From contig CM023532.1 in the NCBI GenBank assembly GCA_013350335.1, positions 36,395,708 through 36,459,707 of the forward strand: a DNA stretch of 64,000 nt, written 5' to 3'. The translations under genes were made by a program, and so were the position numbers. This DNA comes from Chimonanthus salicifolius (lineage: Eukaryota; Streptophyta; Magnoliopsida; Laurales; Calycanthaceae). The first letter of the stretch is position 1. Every line of letters begins with the position of its first letter. A model generated the notes under the pieces. The model did not search any database. It saw only the letters and a program-made list of their open reading frames with translations, and had not been told where the DNA came from. Of this stretch, positions 32,301 to 42,038 are shown piece by piece.

Positions 32301-35300
32301 TTCCAAGTCAAATCATCAGATGAGGAAGAAGACGGTGTATGTGCTGCCATTCCATCTTTATTCTATAGGGTGATTCAATATATACTGTTGTTTGGGTTCA
32401 TCTTGACAGTTACAATACTTCTGCACGGTGGGTGGCAAATTGGTTAGAAAGGACAGAAAGATTTACAGAATGACGTTTGGTTTTCGTTCTAACTTGTGTC
32501 AGGGTGGTTTGAGGAATGCTATTAGTTGGCCTTTAGCAGGCAGTGCCTTTAGGTGAAGTCTAGCAAATTGGGTAGGAGGATAAATGGTGCTGTCATTTGA
32601 TTATTAAAAAAATGTAAACGAAAAGAAAGATGAATGTCCAGTTGTGCTTTCACAGATTATAGATGCATTAATAAGACATTGCTTTGTGCTTTGTGCCCAC
32701 TAAACAATGATATTACTTATACCACTTTTAACTCACCTTTTATTTGCAATTTCCCCATTTTCTAATGATCTACTTCAATAATTAATCAATGTTGTAACCT
32801 TTCAAAAAAAAAAAATAATCAATGTTGTAGATTCTTCGGCATGTGCTTCCTCAGCTTCTAATACTATCTTAGCTCCCAACTCTCTCCCAATTCCATTTTT
32901 GCAATAGTCCATGCAAGGCTTCTTTCCTTCCTAGTTACTGTGATATTTACCTTGTACTGATGCAAGCCTCGAGTCAAGATTTCAGTTTGTGGAAGTCATG
33001 TATAAATGAAGTACCTCTCAGGGGTATATTTCATTTTATTTTATTTCTATTTTTCGCGTTTTTTAAAGAAATTTGGATTCATGTTAAACCCCAAGATCAA
33101 TATTATTGACATTCTGGAAAGAATGGCTTTCATAAAATTGATCATTTTGCTTGAAGAGCATGCTTACTAACACACTAATTTTTGTCTTGGCATTTTGAAG
33201 TAAATGTCATGTAGGATGTGCAAGTTATTTGATTTCCCTAAGTGCAAGATGCATGATGTTTAAAGTTCCTGTAGCAACAGTCATCATGTAGCTTGCATTT
33301 TCATTCTATGGATTGCTAGAGAAATTACTTATTTCAAGAGAACCAAGTAAATGAGTGGTCAAGAAAGGTAATGGGCCATAACACTGACCATTGGTAGAGT
33401 TGAGTTGTAACTGGCTAAGTTGATTATCTAGTAGAGTTAATTGAGTCAAGTTGACTAGTAAATTAATGAATTATTACCCTAGAACCTGAGACTGCATTAG
33501 TCGATTCTTATTATTTTGAGTGATGATGTATGACTTGTGGTTATATTTATTTTGGTAATCTTGTTAAAGTCTTCATAGTTGTTTATAAACTTTTTTTTCT
33601 TTTATTCATTATATAAAGTTTAATAATTTTATTCTTTTGTTAGATGAATCTATATATTCAATAAATAATTGTATAAAATGGAACTAATTGACTTGGTTGA
33701 TCCAACTCAATAAGGAACTGAGTCTCGGTAAAAAATAAACAAAAATGTTCAAAAAAATTGATATGACCCACCTGGCTAACCAATTCAGTCTCTGGGTTAC
33801 CCGACCAAGTAATTGGTCAAGTCTTGGTCCTGGTCCTGGTCCTGGTCTAGGTTGAAAATTATTGTATATCAAAGCAAAGTATATATGAAATGATGTGTAG
33901 GGAATGACCTGTGAAGAAATTAAGGTACAAAAAATGGTGGAACAGTTAAATGCAGTGGAAAATTAAGTCTGAAAGCTGGTAAAATTTGAGGCTCATGGAG
34001 AGTGAAATAGCAACCAAATGGCTAGTCATCATCAAATTCAATTTAGCCAAAAGTATCTACATACTGGGGCCTTCTCATATCCGGCCAGGAAATTGAATTT
34101 CCAAAGTCATTTCTACTCAAAGAAGAATGGAAGCTTTAATAAATTTAATTTTCTGTGACACATGTTTACTTTAAATTTCCTCAATGGATACAAAAGATGA
34201 CATTTTTTACAATAGTTTTCATGTACACAAGGTTTTTTCCCCTATAAGTTTGTTACTGCCATCAGGACTTCATTGGAACATTTTCATATCTGGAAATGCA
34301 TGGGCTGAAAAACCTTAGGTCTTGATGCAATAATTCCTCACGCTAGGATGCTTCAATTTGTGTAGCCTATTGTAATTGATTGAATGTTACCATTAAGTAT
34401 TTATGCAGTTCATTGTGATCAAGCCAATAATGTCTTCAGACTTCTTCACACTTTTTGAGAATTATAGACTGATTGTGATTGGCGAATTATAATTTTGCAT
34501 CAAATGTATTAATTTTGATAGTTTTTCAGCAGAATTATTTACAGCTTTTTGGTTTGTGAGCCTTTGTTCAGGAGAAACGTGTGCGAGAGGTTGTCTTGAA
34601 GGCAATGGGACAGGCAATCAGCAAGACGGTGGCCATTGCTGAGATTATAAAGGTCAGTTTCAGCATACATTCTTATTACCATTTTAAGTTCCAATAACTG
34701 ATGTCAAATTAGTATCCCTTTTACGTCAAACACAGAAAAGGATCCCGGCATTGCATCAAGATACAACCATCAGTTCAACAAGCATAACCGATGTATGGGA
34801 ACCTATTGAAGAGGGTCTTGTACCGTATGTATCGAGCTGCTGTTCTTTTTCCTTTTCTAATATAGAAATACAATTTCTTCCTTTTCATGCATTGGGTCCT
34901 TGGGTTTTTGCAGTTTGGAGATGACTCGCCATGTATCTATGATTTCAATCTCCTTGTCAACCAGGGAACTGAACAAGGACTCTCCTGGGTAATCTTTTAT
35001 GTACTTTGAACTCTGTATTCACTATTTACTAACATGCATGGGTTGCATGGCATTGGTTAGACACCTTCTTGTTCTTAACTTTCCAAAAAAGAAAATGAGA
35101 TTTGTTGTTCTTACGTTCATTTTTTGAGTTGACTTTCTTTTGGCATATTTTCTAAAACGATGGTTGATGGCAAAATTTGTTTGTTTACAGATACCAAGCT
35201 CCATCCTATGTAGAGCAACCAAGGCTGCAAAATCAGTATCAGCAACAGCAGGCACGCCAGCAGCAGCAGCAGCAGCAACTCAAGCAAGCACCTCCTCCAG

Positions 35301-38043
35301 TACCTGGTGCCATTGAAGGTATTTACTCATGATGCATAAGATGCTTTCTGCTCACTGTGTCAATTTTCTAGAGATTCACTCAACTGTCTTGTAAAGATTC
35401 ATATGGCCGAGGACGTGGTCGGGGTAGAGGAAGAGGAAGGGGATGGGGCAGAGGAGGATATGGCAACAATCAGAGATACAGTAATAATCAAGGATATGGA
35501 AACACCCAAAGATACAACAACAATCAAGGATATGGGAACTATCAAAGATACGACAACAATCAGGGATATGGAAACAATCGTTATGATAATCAAGGATATG
35601 CCAATGATCAAGGTATAAGATGTTAATGGATCTTGGGAAACCGACTTTGATGCTTGCACTTTCTTCTTGTTGCTAACAGATGTCAATTCTCTTTCTTCCA
35701 TAGAAAATGGTGGCTGGAACTGGAACTACGGTCGCAGGTGGTGGCAGGCGAGGCAGGGGTGGGGGTTATCGTGGTAAGCGCCAATATTTACAAGCTTGTG
35801 TGTGATGTGATTCTAATATGTAGTGAGATATGCATGTAAACATTCTAGTTAGGCCTGACCTTTTAAGAAAAAACATTCTTAGTTAGGCCTGTTCATGGGC
35901 CCAAACTTGGTCCATGCCCAGCTTGAACCCGTCACAAATGAACAGCCTTGAACATATGTAATTGCCCACTGAGATGGGCTTGGGGGCATTTTATTAGCAC
36001 AATTAGCTATAGGGGTGGCCTCAAACTAATAGAATAAGCTTGTGTAGCCTGTCGCGTTTTTCAGTTTGGTTAGCCTTATATTTGGGCATGTACACTTGGT
36101 CCACTTTCCATTTCTTATAAAGAAATTCCTTTAAATTAAAACTAAACTCGATGAATTACAAGTGAAACAAATTTCGGCCTAAAAATAAAGTTCTAGCCAC
36201 TTGATCTTAGTGGTTGACTTTGACCACTAAATCAAGTGGTTAGAAATTGATTTTTGGGCTTGGAAGCTCATCAAGTTTACTATGAGTCCAAGCAGTTGAA
36301 TTTTTAATGGGCTCAAACTGGTGAAATTGGGCCTTAGCCCTGAAAAGCCTATGGACTGTGAGTGGACTCAGAAGTTTATATATTCAAACGGGCTAGACTG
36401 ATATAGAGGAAAGCCCGGCCTAAACCCAGCACTTCAACAGGCCTATTTCTAGTGAGCCTACTGTGCATGTCGTCTCCATTAATTACAATATCTGCAAACT
36501 TTAGGTCATATGATGCTTGGCAGCCTTGGGTCAGCAGAACTCCATAAAAACAGTATTGTGATTCATACTGTTGGTGTGCCCCAAAATTAACCTGATAGAT
36601 GTCTGTGTTTGTGCCATGTTGAAAGTAGCCCTGTACATGAACTCCCATTTACATAATCCTTCATTCATTCTGATGTGCTGACAGCCAGATAGACCAGAGC
36701 TAGGATTCACTTCCATTTAGCCCATCTATCTCTAAGCACCCTAATTCCCATTGGATTAACACATCAATATGATCATTCTACATGTCCCAGTTTGACATCT
36801 ATCCAGGTGATATCTGCTGTTGGATCAGCACCACAAAACTAATCCGATACTCACTAAATGCGCCTAAACCCAGATCCTTTTTTACCCATGTGTGGTCAAT
36901 TCAGGCAAGTTGTTTTTTATTAAAAATATATTGAAGTTTTTTGTCTAAATATTGAGTAGCAAAGCTGGTTATACTTAAAATCTGAAAAGAAAATTACAGC
37001 AAAGCAATTTGAGAATTGGAAGTTGGGAGGGTGCAGAAATTCCTATAGCTTCAAGCTTCCTCTCACATTGGTGTTTATACAATGTGTAAACTACTGAGAT
37101 TCAAGTTACTGAATTGTCTGGAAACTTGACAAAGCTCTTGATCTGATTCTGTTGTGTCATATTTGTGTCATATTTTTTACATTAGGCGAGTCACCTATTT
37201 TTCACCGTATGAGTATTGAATATAGTTTGACTTGGGAGTTAGAAGTTGATTCACCAAATTCTCCAGCATTGATTCAAATGAAGACCTAGATGCATGAAAT
37301 TTAGACACTTACTATATATGAATGTAAGAGAACTGGTATGGGCAAACAAGTTCTAATTTGAACACTTACTATATACATGCCTTAGTTATTCATGTCTGTG
37401 ATTTGGATGGAAAAACTTTGTGCTTTTAGTGTTTATCCCAATGCGCACAAACATTACATAATGATCTTAAAAGGAATGTTTCTACTCTTCTACATCTGTT
37501 TGCACTTCTGTATATGTATATCATCATCATCATTGGCTATTTATCCCATCCATCTGGGGTCAGTTTTTTAATTTCCTCTTTTCCATTCTTTCCTATTGAA
37601 ACCATACCTATGTTACCCTTCGATCTATCTTATCATTCCTTACCCTTCTGACCATGTTTTTAAAGGTCTCTCTTTTTATTATCCTTCTACTTGCATATCT
37701 TCAATTTTCCCAACAGGTGCTGTTTTTGGGTCTCTGTAAAGCTCTCTAATACATTCATAACTTATTCTACTTTTTAACGTTAGTCTACTCATCCATCTTA
37801 GAATGCACATTGTTGTTATCAATACCTTTTTAGTTGATGCACGTATGCAGATTTTATATATGTATTCCAAAGAGAGGTGTACATGCATGATATAGTTTGT
37901 TGCTTGTATTAACTGTCCCTTGGATCCTGCACATCACAGGAGCTGGGTATGAAAGAGGCAGAGGGGGAGGTGGAGGTGGAGGGAGAGGTTATGGCCGAGG
38001 CCGTGGAAGGATGGGTGGGCGTGGAAGGGGCAACGAAGCTTGA
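26396..38043 (+). CDS. Alba-domain RGG-box DNA/RNA-binding protein, eight exons
   Basis: Exons: 26396-26518, 34572-34652, 34736-34824, 34914-34988, 35191-35318, 35397-35612, 35704-35773 (or 35738-35773) and 37940-38043, all with GT-AG borders. The start MDRYQRVEKP is followed by the Alba fold (about residues 16-120: NEIRITTQGLIRNYITYA, the KAMGQAISKTVAIAEIIK helix, TRHVSMISISLS). A Gln tract follows (about 139-153), then RGG repeats (about 169-186), NNQGYGN/QRY repeats (187-237) and a Gly/Arg tail ending RGRGNEA. It is a plant Alba family long form (like the Arabidopsis RGG-tailed members) that binds RNA in nucleus and cytoplasm. Exon 7 from 35704 shifts frame and stops at 37952 (264 residues); acceptor 35737 restores the tail (283 residues). 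Telo-boxes lie just upstream. Intron 1 is 8.05 kb. Confidence 0.92.
27470..28165. repeat. Two pairs of diverged tandem duplications in intron 1
   Basis: Two segments of about 190 bp (about 27470-27660 and 27661-27860) share motifs such as GTGTTGACTGAGGATGGAT / TCTTGATTGAGGGTAGAT and CACCATATGGGTAGG / ACCATATGGATAGG. Next to them two segments of about 130 bp (about 27900-28032 and 28033-28165) share ATGGCATTGAAAATGTCAAG / ATGACATTGAGAATTTCAAG. Boundaries are approximate. Confidence 0.65.
28187..28324. repeat. 69-bp tandem duplication in intron 1
   Basis: TTTGTACCCTATG starts at 28187 and 28256. The units differ at three or so positions, so this duplication is younger than its neighbours. Confidence 0.95.
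28680..28885 (-). mobile_element. tRNA-derived SINE in Alba intron 1
   Basis: On the minus strand a B-box-like GGTCTTGAGTTCGATTCACA and an upstream A-box-like TTGTCATGACAGTAAAG are followed by a C/G-rich body and an A tail (plus-strand T run near 28671-28678). Flanks AATTAGATTT and AGTTAGATAT suggest an eroded target duplication. Confidence 0.55.
29162..29691 (-). mobile_element. Complete TRIM retrotransposon in Alba intron 1, 530 bp
   Basis: LTRs are at 29162-29355 (194 bp) and 29495-29691 (197 bp), about 85-90% alike by eye. Read on the minus strand each begins TGTAGCA and ends GTCACA. Just after the 5' LTR comes AGTGGTATTAGAGC, one mismatch from the initiator-Met tRNA primer site. A purine-rich CTTAAGTGGGGTGGAT precedes the 3' LTR. 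Flanking 5-mers ATATT and ATATC differ at one base. The internal part is only 139 bp and encodes nothing. It is antisense to the host gene and much more GC-rich than its surroundings. Confidence 0.88.
30049..30223 (+). mobile_element. tRNA-derived SINE with perfect 10-bp duplication, Alba intron 1
   Basis: A-box TGGTAGCTCAACTGGTT and B-box GCTAGTTCGAGTCCTAGC sit at tRNA-like spacing. A GC-rich body and a poly-A tail follow (30208-30222). Direct repeats TCCAAATGTC occur at 30039-30048 and 30224-30233. The strong promoter boxes and clean duplication suggest a young insertion. Confidence 0.88.
30755..31790. repeat. Diverged repeat of about 130 bp, four copies, Alba intron 1
   Basis: Motifs CCCCTTGTGAATCTTGATC, AAACTTGAAGGTTGT and a GCCCTAGA-like stretch recur as units at about 31440-31570, 31571-31700 and 31701-31790, with a solitary relative at about 30755-30845. 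Unit length is about 130 bp. Not assigned to a known element. Confidence 0.65.
31791..34571. other. Remainder of Alba intron 1
   Basis: No internal gene recognised. A small direct repeat AATCAATGTTGTA flanks a poly-A run near 32783-32830. The acceptor TTTGTTCAG is at 34571. Confidence 0.5.
37515..37910 (-). pseudogene. RTE-type LINE 3' fragment in Alba intron 7
   Basis: Read on the minus strand, MCILRWMSRLTLKSRI and ECIRELYRDPKTAPVGKIED match the region just before the C-terminus of plant RTE reverse transcriptases (the usual M-R-M-L-R-W-M-C and later R-x-x-L-x-x-API). The 3' end is CCAGATGGATGGGATAAATA followed by GATGATGATGATG, the short TGATG-type tail these elements end in. 5'-truncated and broken. 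Confidence 0.65.
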
Positions 38044-39823
38044 GTGAGTAATGAAGGGTGCTTGCTAGTGCTTTGGTTTTAATAGGGAAAAAGATATTCA
38101 ATGACTGTTTTGAGCATCAACTGTGGCTTATTCTGTTGAAAGGCAGTGGTTTGTTTCTCTATTATATTGCAGATGTGGGCAGGTTTTGTTACTCTATCCT
38201 GAGAGTGTTAGCTCATAGGTATTTTGTGTAATTCATTCCATATGTTCGAAATTCACCACCAGTTCTCTCCTTGCAATCAACCCCATGTATCTATATCCAT
38301 TTTTCATAGTGTTATTATATTTTACAAACTCTGGGTCTCTTTCTTCAGATTCATTTTGTGCCTTTCTTGGGTATTTTTCTTCTTCTTGCTGAATCCTGAA
38401 GTTACCCTCCCCCACCCAAAAAAAAAAAAGAAATCTTTTCAAAGGAACTAATCCTTCAGTTCTGCATCGAGTGTGCGTCATTTTTAGAAAATGATTATTG
38501 CACTTCAACACAAGTAGCCTGTGTTGTTAAGATTTTGGAAAACACTACACATGTTAGCTTAGGCTGTAATCTTGTTAATCTCAGTCTTAACCAATATTTG
38601 CCCTATTGGACTTGATGGATTTCTTGTTTTAGCATTGTTTTTCCTTCTGCTATTAGGTGCCCACTAGGAAATATTGAGTACAAAAGAAATGTATCATTCT
38701 TAATACTTCGTCAAATACTTGACCTTGGTTGTGTTGCGGATGTTTGTGTTTATACCGGAGATTCTTAGCACAGATGATTTTCTTTCCCCATGAATACATC
38801 CTTTGACATCTTATTCAATGGTTTTAATTGTTGATGATAAGGCCCGTCTCTATTGACTACAGGGCAATGGGGCTTAAAACTTGATTAACTTTTCACTAAT
38901 CAAGGACCTAAAGTAAAATGATTTCACCTTTAATATTATTAATGCATGAGTTTCTGCCTTATCAAGCAAGCCCAATAATGGGACCCAGTCCATTCTCAGA
39001 TACCTGTGTAGGATTCTTGATCCCCAGAATCCAATGATTACAGGCCAACCTCAAAGATACGATGCAGATGTGCTCGATGGCTGGATCTATTGATAAATAG
39101 ATGGGCTCCATCAGATGGAATCATTGTTCAAGAATTAATTCAACTCGAAAGAACCTCGGTGAAACTCATGAGCAAACTTTCATTGAATTGAGTTAACTCG
39201 AACTGAGTGGACAAAAGTTTTCTTTAATTTTTCTGTTCACGTTAGTGTCGTGGGGTAATGTAGTCCGTGAAATGTGAATATTTTTATTTGGTAGTACGAA
39301 AAATTGATAAAACTCTATTCAATTAAATGATGGGGTTGATGATAATTCAAATGTCAAGGACACTACACTACTATAGTATGTCTAAATTTGACATTCATTT
39401 GAATGATGTGCTTCATTGAGGCATAAAAACTTTTTAAAAAAATTATTATCATGGGTTTCATCTTAAAGTGGGACTGAAACTAATCCCACAGCCATACAAA
39501 ACTGTCTTCAAGTCTCATTTATCAAGGTATAAAAAAATTTATCTATGAAATATCGTTAAATGTTAGACCACTTAAATTTAGGATTTAGGGTTTTTTTTTT
39601 CGAGCATCTAAAAATAAAAAATTCAAAACTGAAAAGTCAATTTATTTTTTAAGTTAAATTAGATTTCAGGTTTTGATAATTTTTAAAACCAAAAACCCAT
39701 TTTTTGCTTTAAGTTAAATAAGATTTTCGGATGTTGAATTTTTTTAGTTGAAAATAGGGTATAATTTGGACTTGGATCTGGCCCGGACTAATTATTAAAA
39801 GAACGTCGGTTCCCACTTCCTGT
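38044..39823. other. 3' UTR of the Alba gene and intergenic DNA
   Basis: The first few hundred bases are T-rich and likely hold the 3' UTR and poly-A site. The rest is non-coding with no recognised element. Confidence 0.5.
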
Positions 39824-39831
39824 ATGTAGAT

Positions 39832-40275
39832 CAGACGTATAAATATCAGCCAATACATCTCGGGTTTTCAAGGACCGAGATATCTCGGCAGGTACGCACA
39901 CTATCGGCCAAAGATAAAACAATTCGGTCAAATATCGGCCGATTTCTTTTTTTCTTTTCTTTTTTTTTTTTTTAAAAAAAAAGAATATCGATTGTGGGCT
40001 CCAACCGAGATCTCGGTTGAATATTAGCCGATTTCTTTTTTTCTTTTTTCTTTAAAAAAAAGAATATCGGTTGTGGGCCAGGCCAATATTGGCCCATATT
40101 GGACGAATATAGGCCTACATATCGGCCGATATTTTTTTTTTTTTTAAAAATCCTTTTTTATTTTTTAAATGATTTTTTTCAAAAAAAAAGCCACTGAGAT
40201 TTTTAAAAAAAATTGAGAGAAAAAATCTCGGTCAAATCAGCCGAAATCTTGGCCAGGCCAATTTTGCGACCCCTG
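39832..40275. mobile_element. hAT-type MITE with dyads, longest copy (444 bp)
   Basis: The left end CAGACGTATAAATATCAGCC and right end GGCCAATTTTGCGACCCCTG are diverged inverted ends. A perfect 8-bp duplication ATGTAGAT lies at 39824-39831 and 40276-40283. The interior contains two similar blocks ending in GATTTCTTTTTTTCTTTT followed by poly-A, as if part of it had been duplicated, plus ATATCGGCCGATAT dyads. Confidence 0.87.
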
Positions 40276-40283
40276 ATGTAGAT

Positions 40284-40446
40284 CACGGAATGGACGACCC
40301 CGATGTAGATCACGGAACGGACTTTTACAGTCTGATTATTGTCGGACAAGCCATGGACGGACTCGCTCCAGTCTGAAAGCCCGTTGGACTCATTAGGATT
40401 TTTATCCCCTCTCACGTTACTAGTCGTGACTCGTGAGTCCTCTCGC

Positions 40447-40477
<31 letters not shown>

Positions 40478-41831
40478 CACAACCCTTACGTTGCATGGAA
40501 AGAAAAGAGGATAATTTTTCTTTGGTTTTATTTTCTTTGCACTCTCTCTGTTTCAACTTTCAAGGTAAGCCACGGGAAGCGAACGCTCTTACGAAAGGTC
40601 GGGTTAAATAAGATACAAACGTACGGCAAAATCCAAGTCATAAACATTATATTATCAATAATATTAAATTAGTAACTAAATTCTAATTTATGGGTCCAAA
40701 TAAAATTTAAAGTTAAAAAATATTATTTTTGAAAATAAAAAATAGATGTTGATTTTTTTGAAAAATTAAAAAAAAATGATTTTTTTATTTTATAAATTTA
40801 AATGAATAAAAACAGAAACCTATTAAATTCAAATTTCAAATAATCAAACTAGGACTCTCCTTACTAGAGAAACTTGAATAAATTCTAAAGCTTTAAATAA
40901 ATTCATTCAACTGGATCTGATATGTGGAAATGAAAAAAAACCTTAAATTGTGGTTATTTAATATTATTATAATGTTATTAATATAAAAATATGATGTTTT
41001 GTCAATATAATAATAAAAAATTCAATCATGCAAAAAAGATTTTATTATAAATTTTGTTTGATTTTGATTTATATTTTATTATTTTTCTTTTTAAACCTTT
41101 TTAACATCTAACTTTTGAAGATATTTTATGTTTAAAATCTTAACTTATTAAAAATGTAAATATTTTTTTATTAAATATTAAATCACAGTTACTCGATTAG
41201 ATAAAATAAATTGTAATACTCGTTCAAACTGTTAGCATAAAAGAAATATACCTTTAGCAAGTTAACATAAAAGAAATAAAGTGTAAAGAAAATAAAAAAT
41301 ACACGTTAGCAACTTGTACAAAAGGAAAAGACGAAAGTAAGATTGGAAATCCCCAAATGCGTTGCTGCAGGAAACCCTACCGACTTCATTTGAGAATGAG
41401 AAAGGAGCCGCCGCCGCCGCACCCAGAAATCAACGGAGAAGGTAAGTCAATTTTAAATTTCTCAAATCGTTCAACACATGCGGGTTTGGAAAGGCCATCA
41501 AAGTTGATTTCAGTCGCTCTGGATTTCCTTTTCTCGGACGGGATTTTTTTTTTTGCCTTTCTTCTTCTGTATTGTTCGACCGCGGTTCGGAGAGTCACGG
41601 TTTAATTTCAATAATCCGTTTCGACCCCGGTTCGATTTTTGATTTATTGTTTATTTTTAATGAGTTTATTTTTTAATATATTTTTATTTTAATTTTAATT
41701 TAGAAACAATCCATACAGGGCCACGTGTCATTAGGTTTTCTTTCCAAAGTGGTTTTGAAAAACCACTTGTCACAACCGGACGGCTACTGTTTGGGGTTTT
41801 CAAAGCCACTTGTCACACGGAGGTGCTGGCC
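40284..41831. other. Intergenic, upstream of pantothenate synthetase
   Basis: Contains a (CT)n run at 40447-40471 and AT-rich DNA. A short frame at 41357-41442 ends in a good splice donor (GGAGAAG|GTAAGTC) and could be an untranslated leader exon of the next gene, but I cannot show that. Short direct repeats CCACTTGTCACA occur near 41763 and 41809. Confidence 0.4.
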
Positions 41832-41911
41832 CAGTCCTTGTATAAGTTTATCACCAGTCAAGAAGGCACCTCAGTCCTTGCATAAGTTTATCACCAGTCA
41901 AGAAGACGGCA
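41832..41911. repeat. 40-bp direct repeat in the pantothenate synthetase promoter
   Basis: CAGTCCTTGTATAAGTTTAT (41832) and CAGTCCTTGCATAAGTTTAT (41872) start two 40-bp units that differ at very few positions. The first unit has a TATA-like TATAAGTT, changed to CATAAGTT in the second, 130-200 bp upstream of the ATG. Confidence 0.9.
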
Positions 41912-42038
41912 TAGATTGATAATTTGATATTCCTCATCCTCATCACAAAGCAAAAGCATGGTCCCAACGCCCGATAATACACCATCAGGCAACTCAACAT
42001 AGATCAACGTAGAGAATTCTTAAAGTTACTTCGTTTAC

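Noticed and set aside
41357..41442. Possible first coding exon ending in a good GTAAGT donor
   Set aside because: The peptide (PPPPHPEINGEG end) is unrecognised and no partner exon in frame was found. At most a leader exon.
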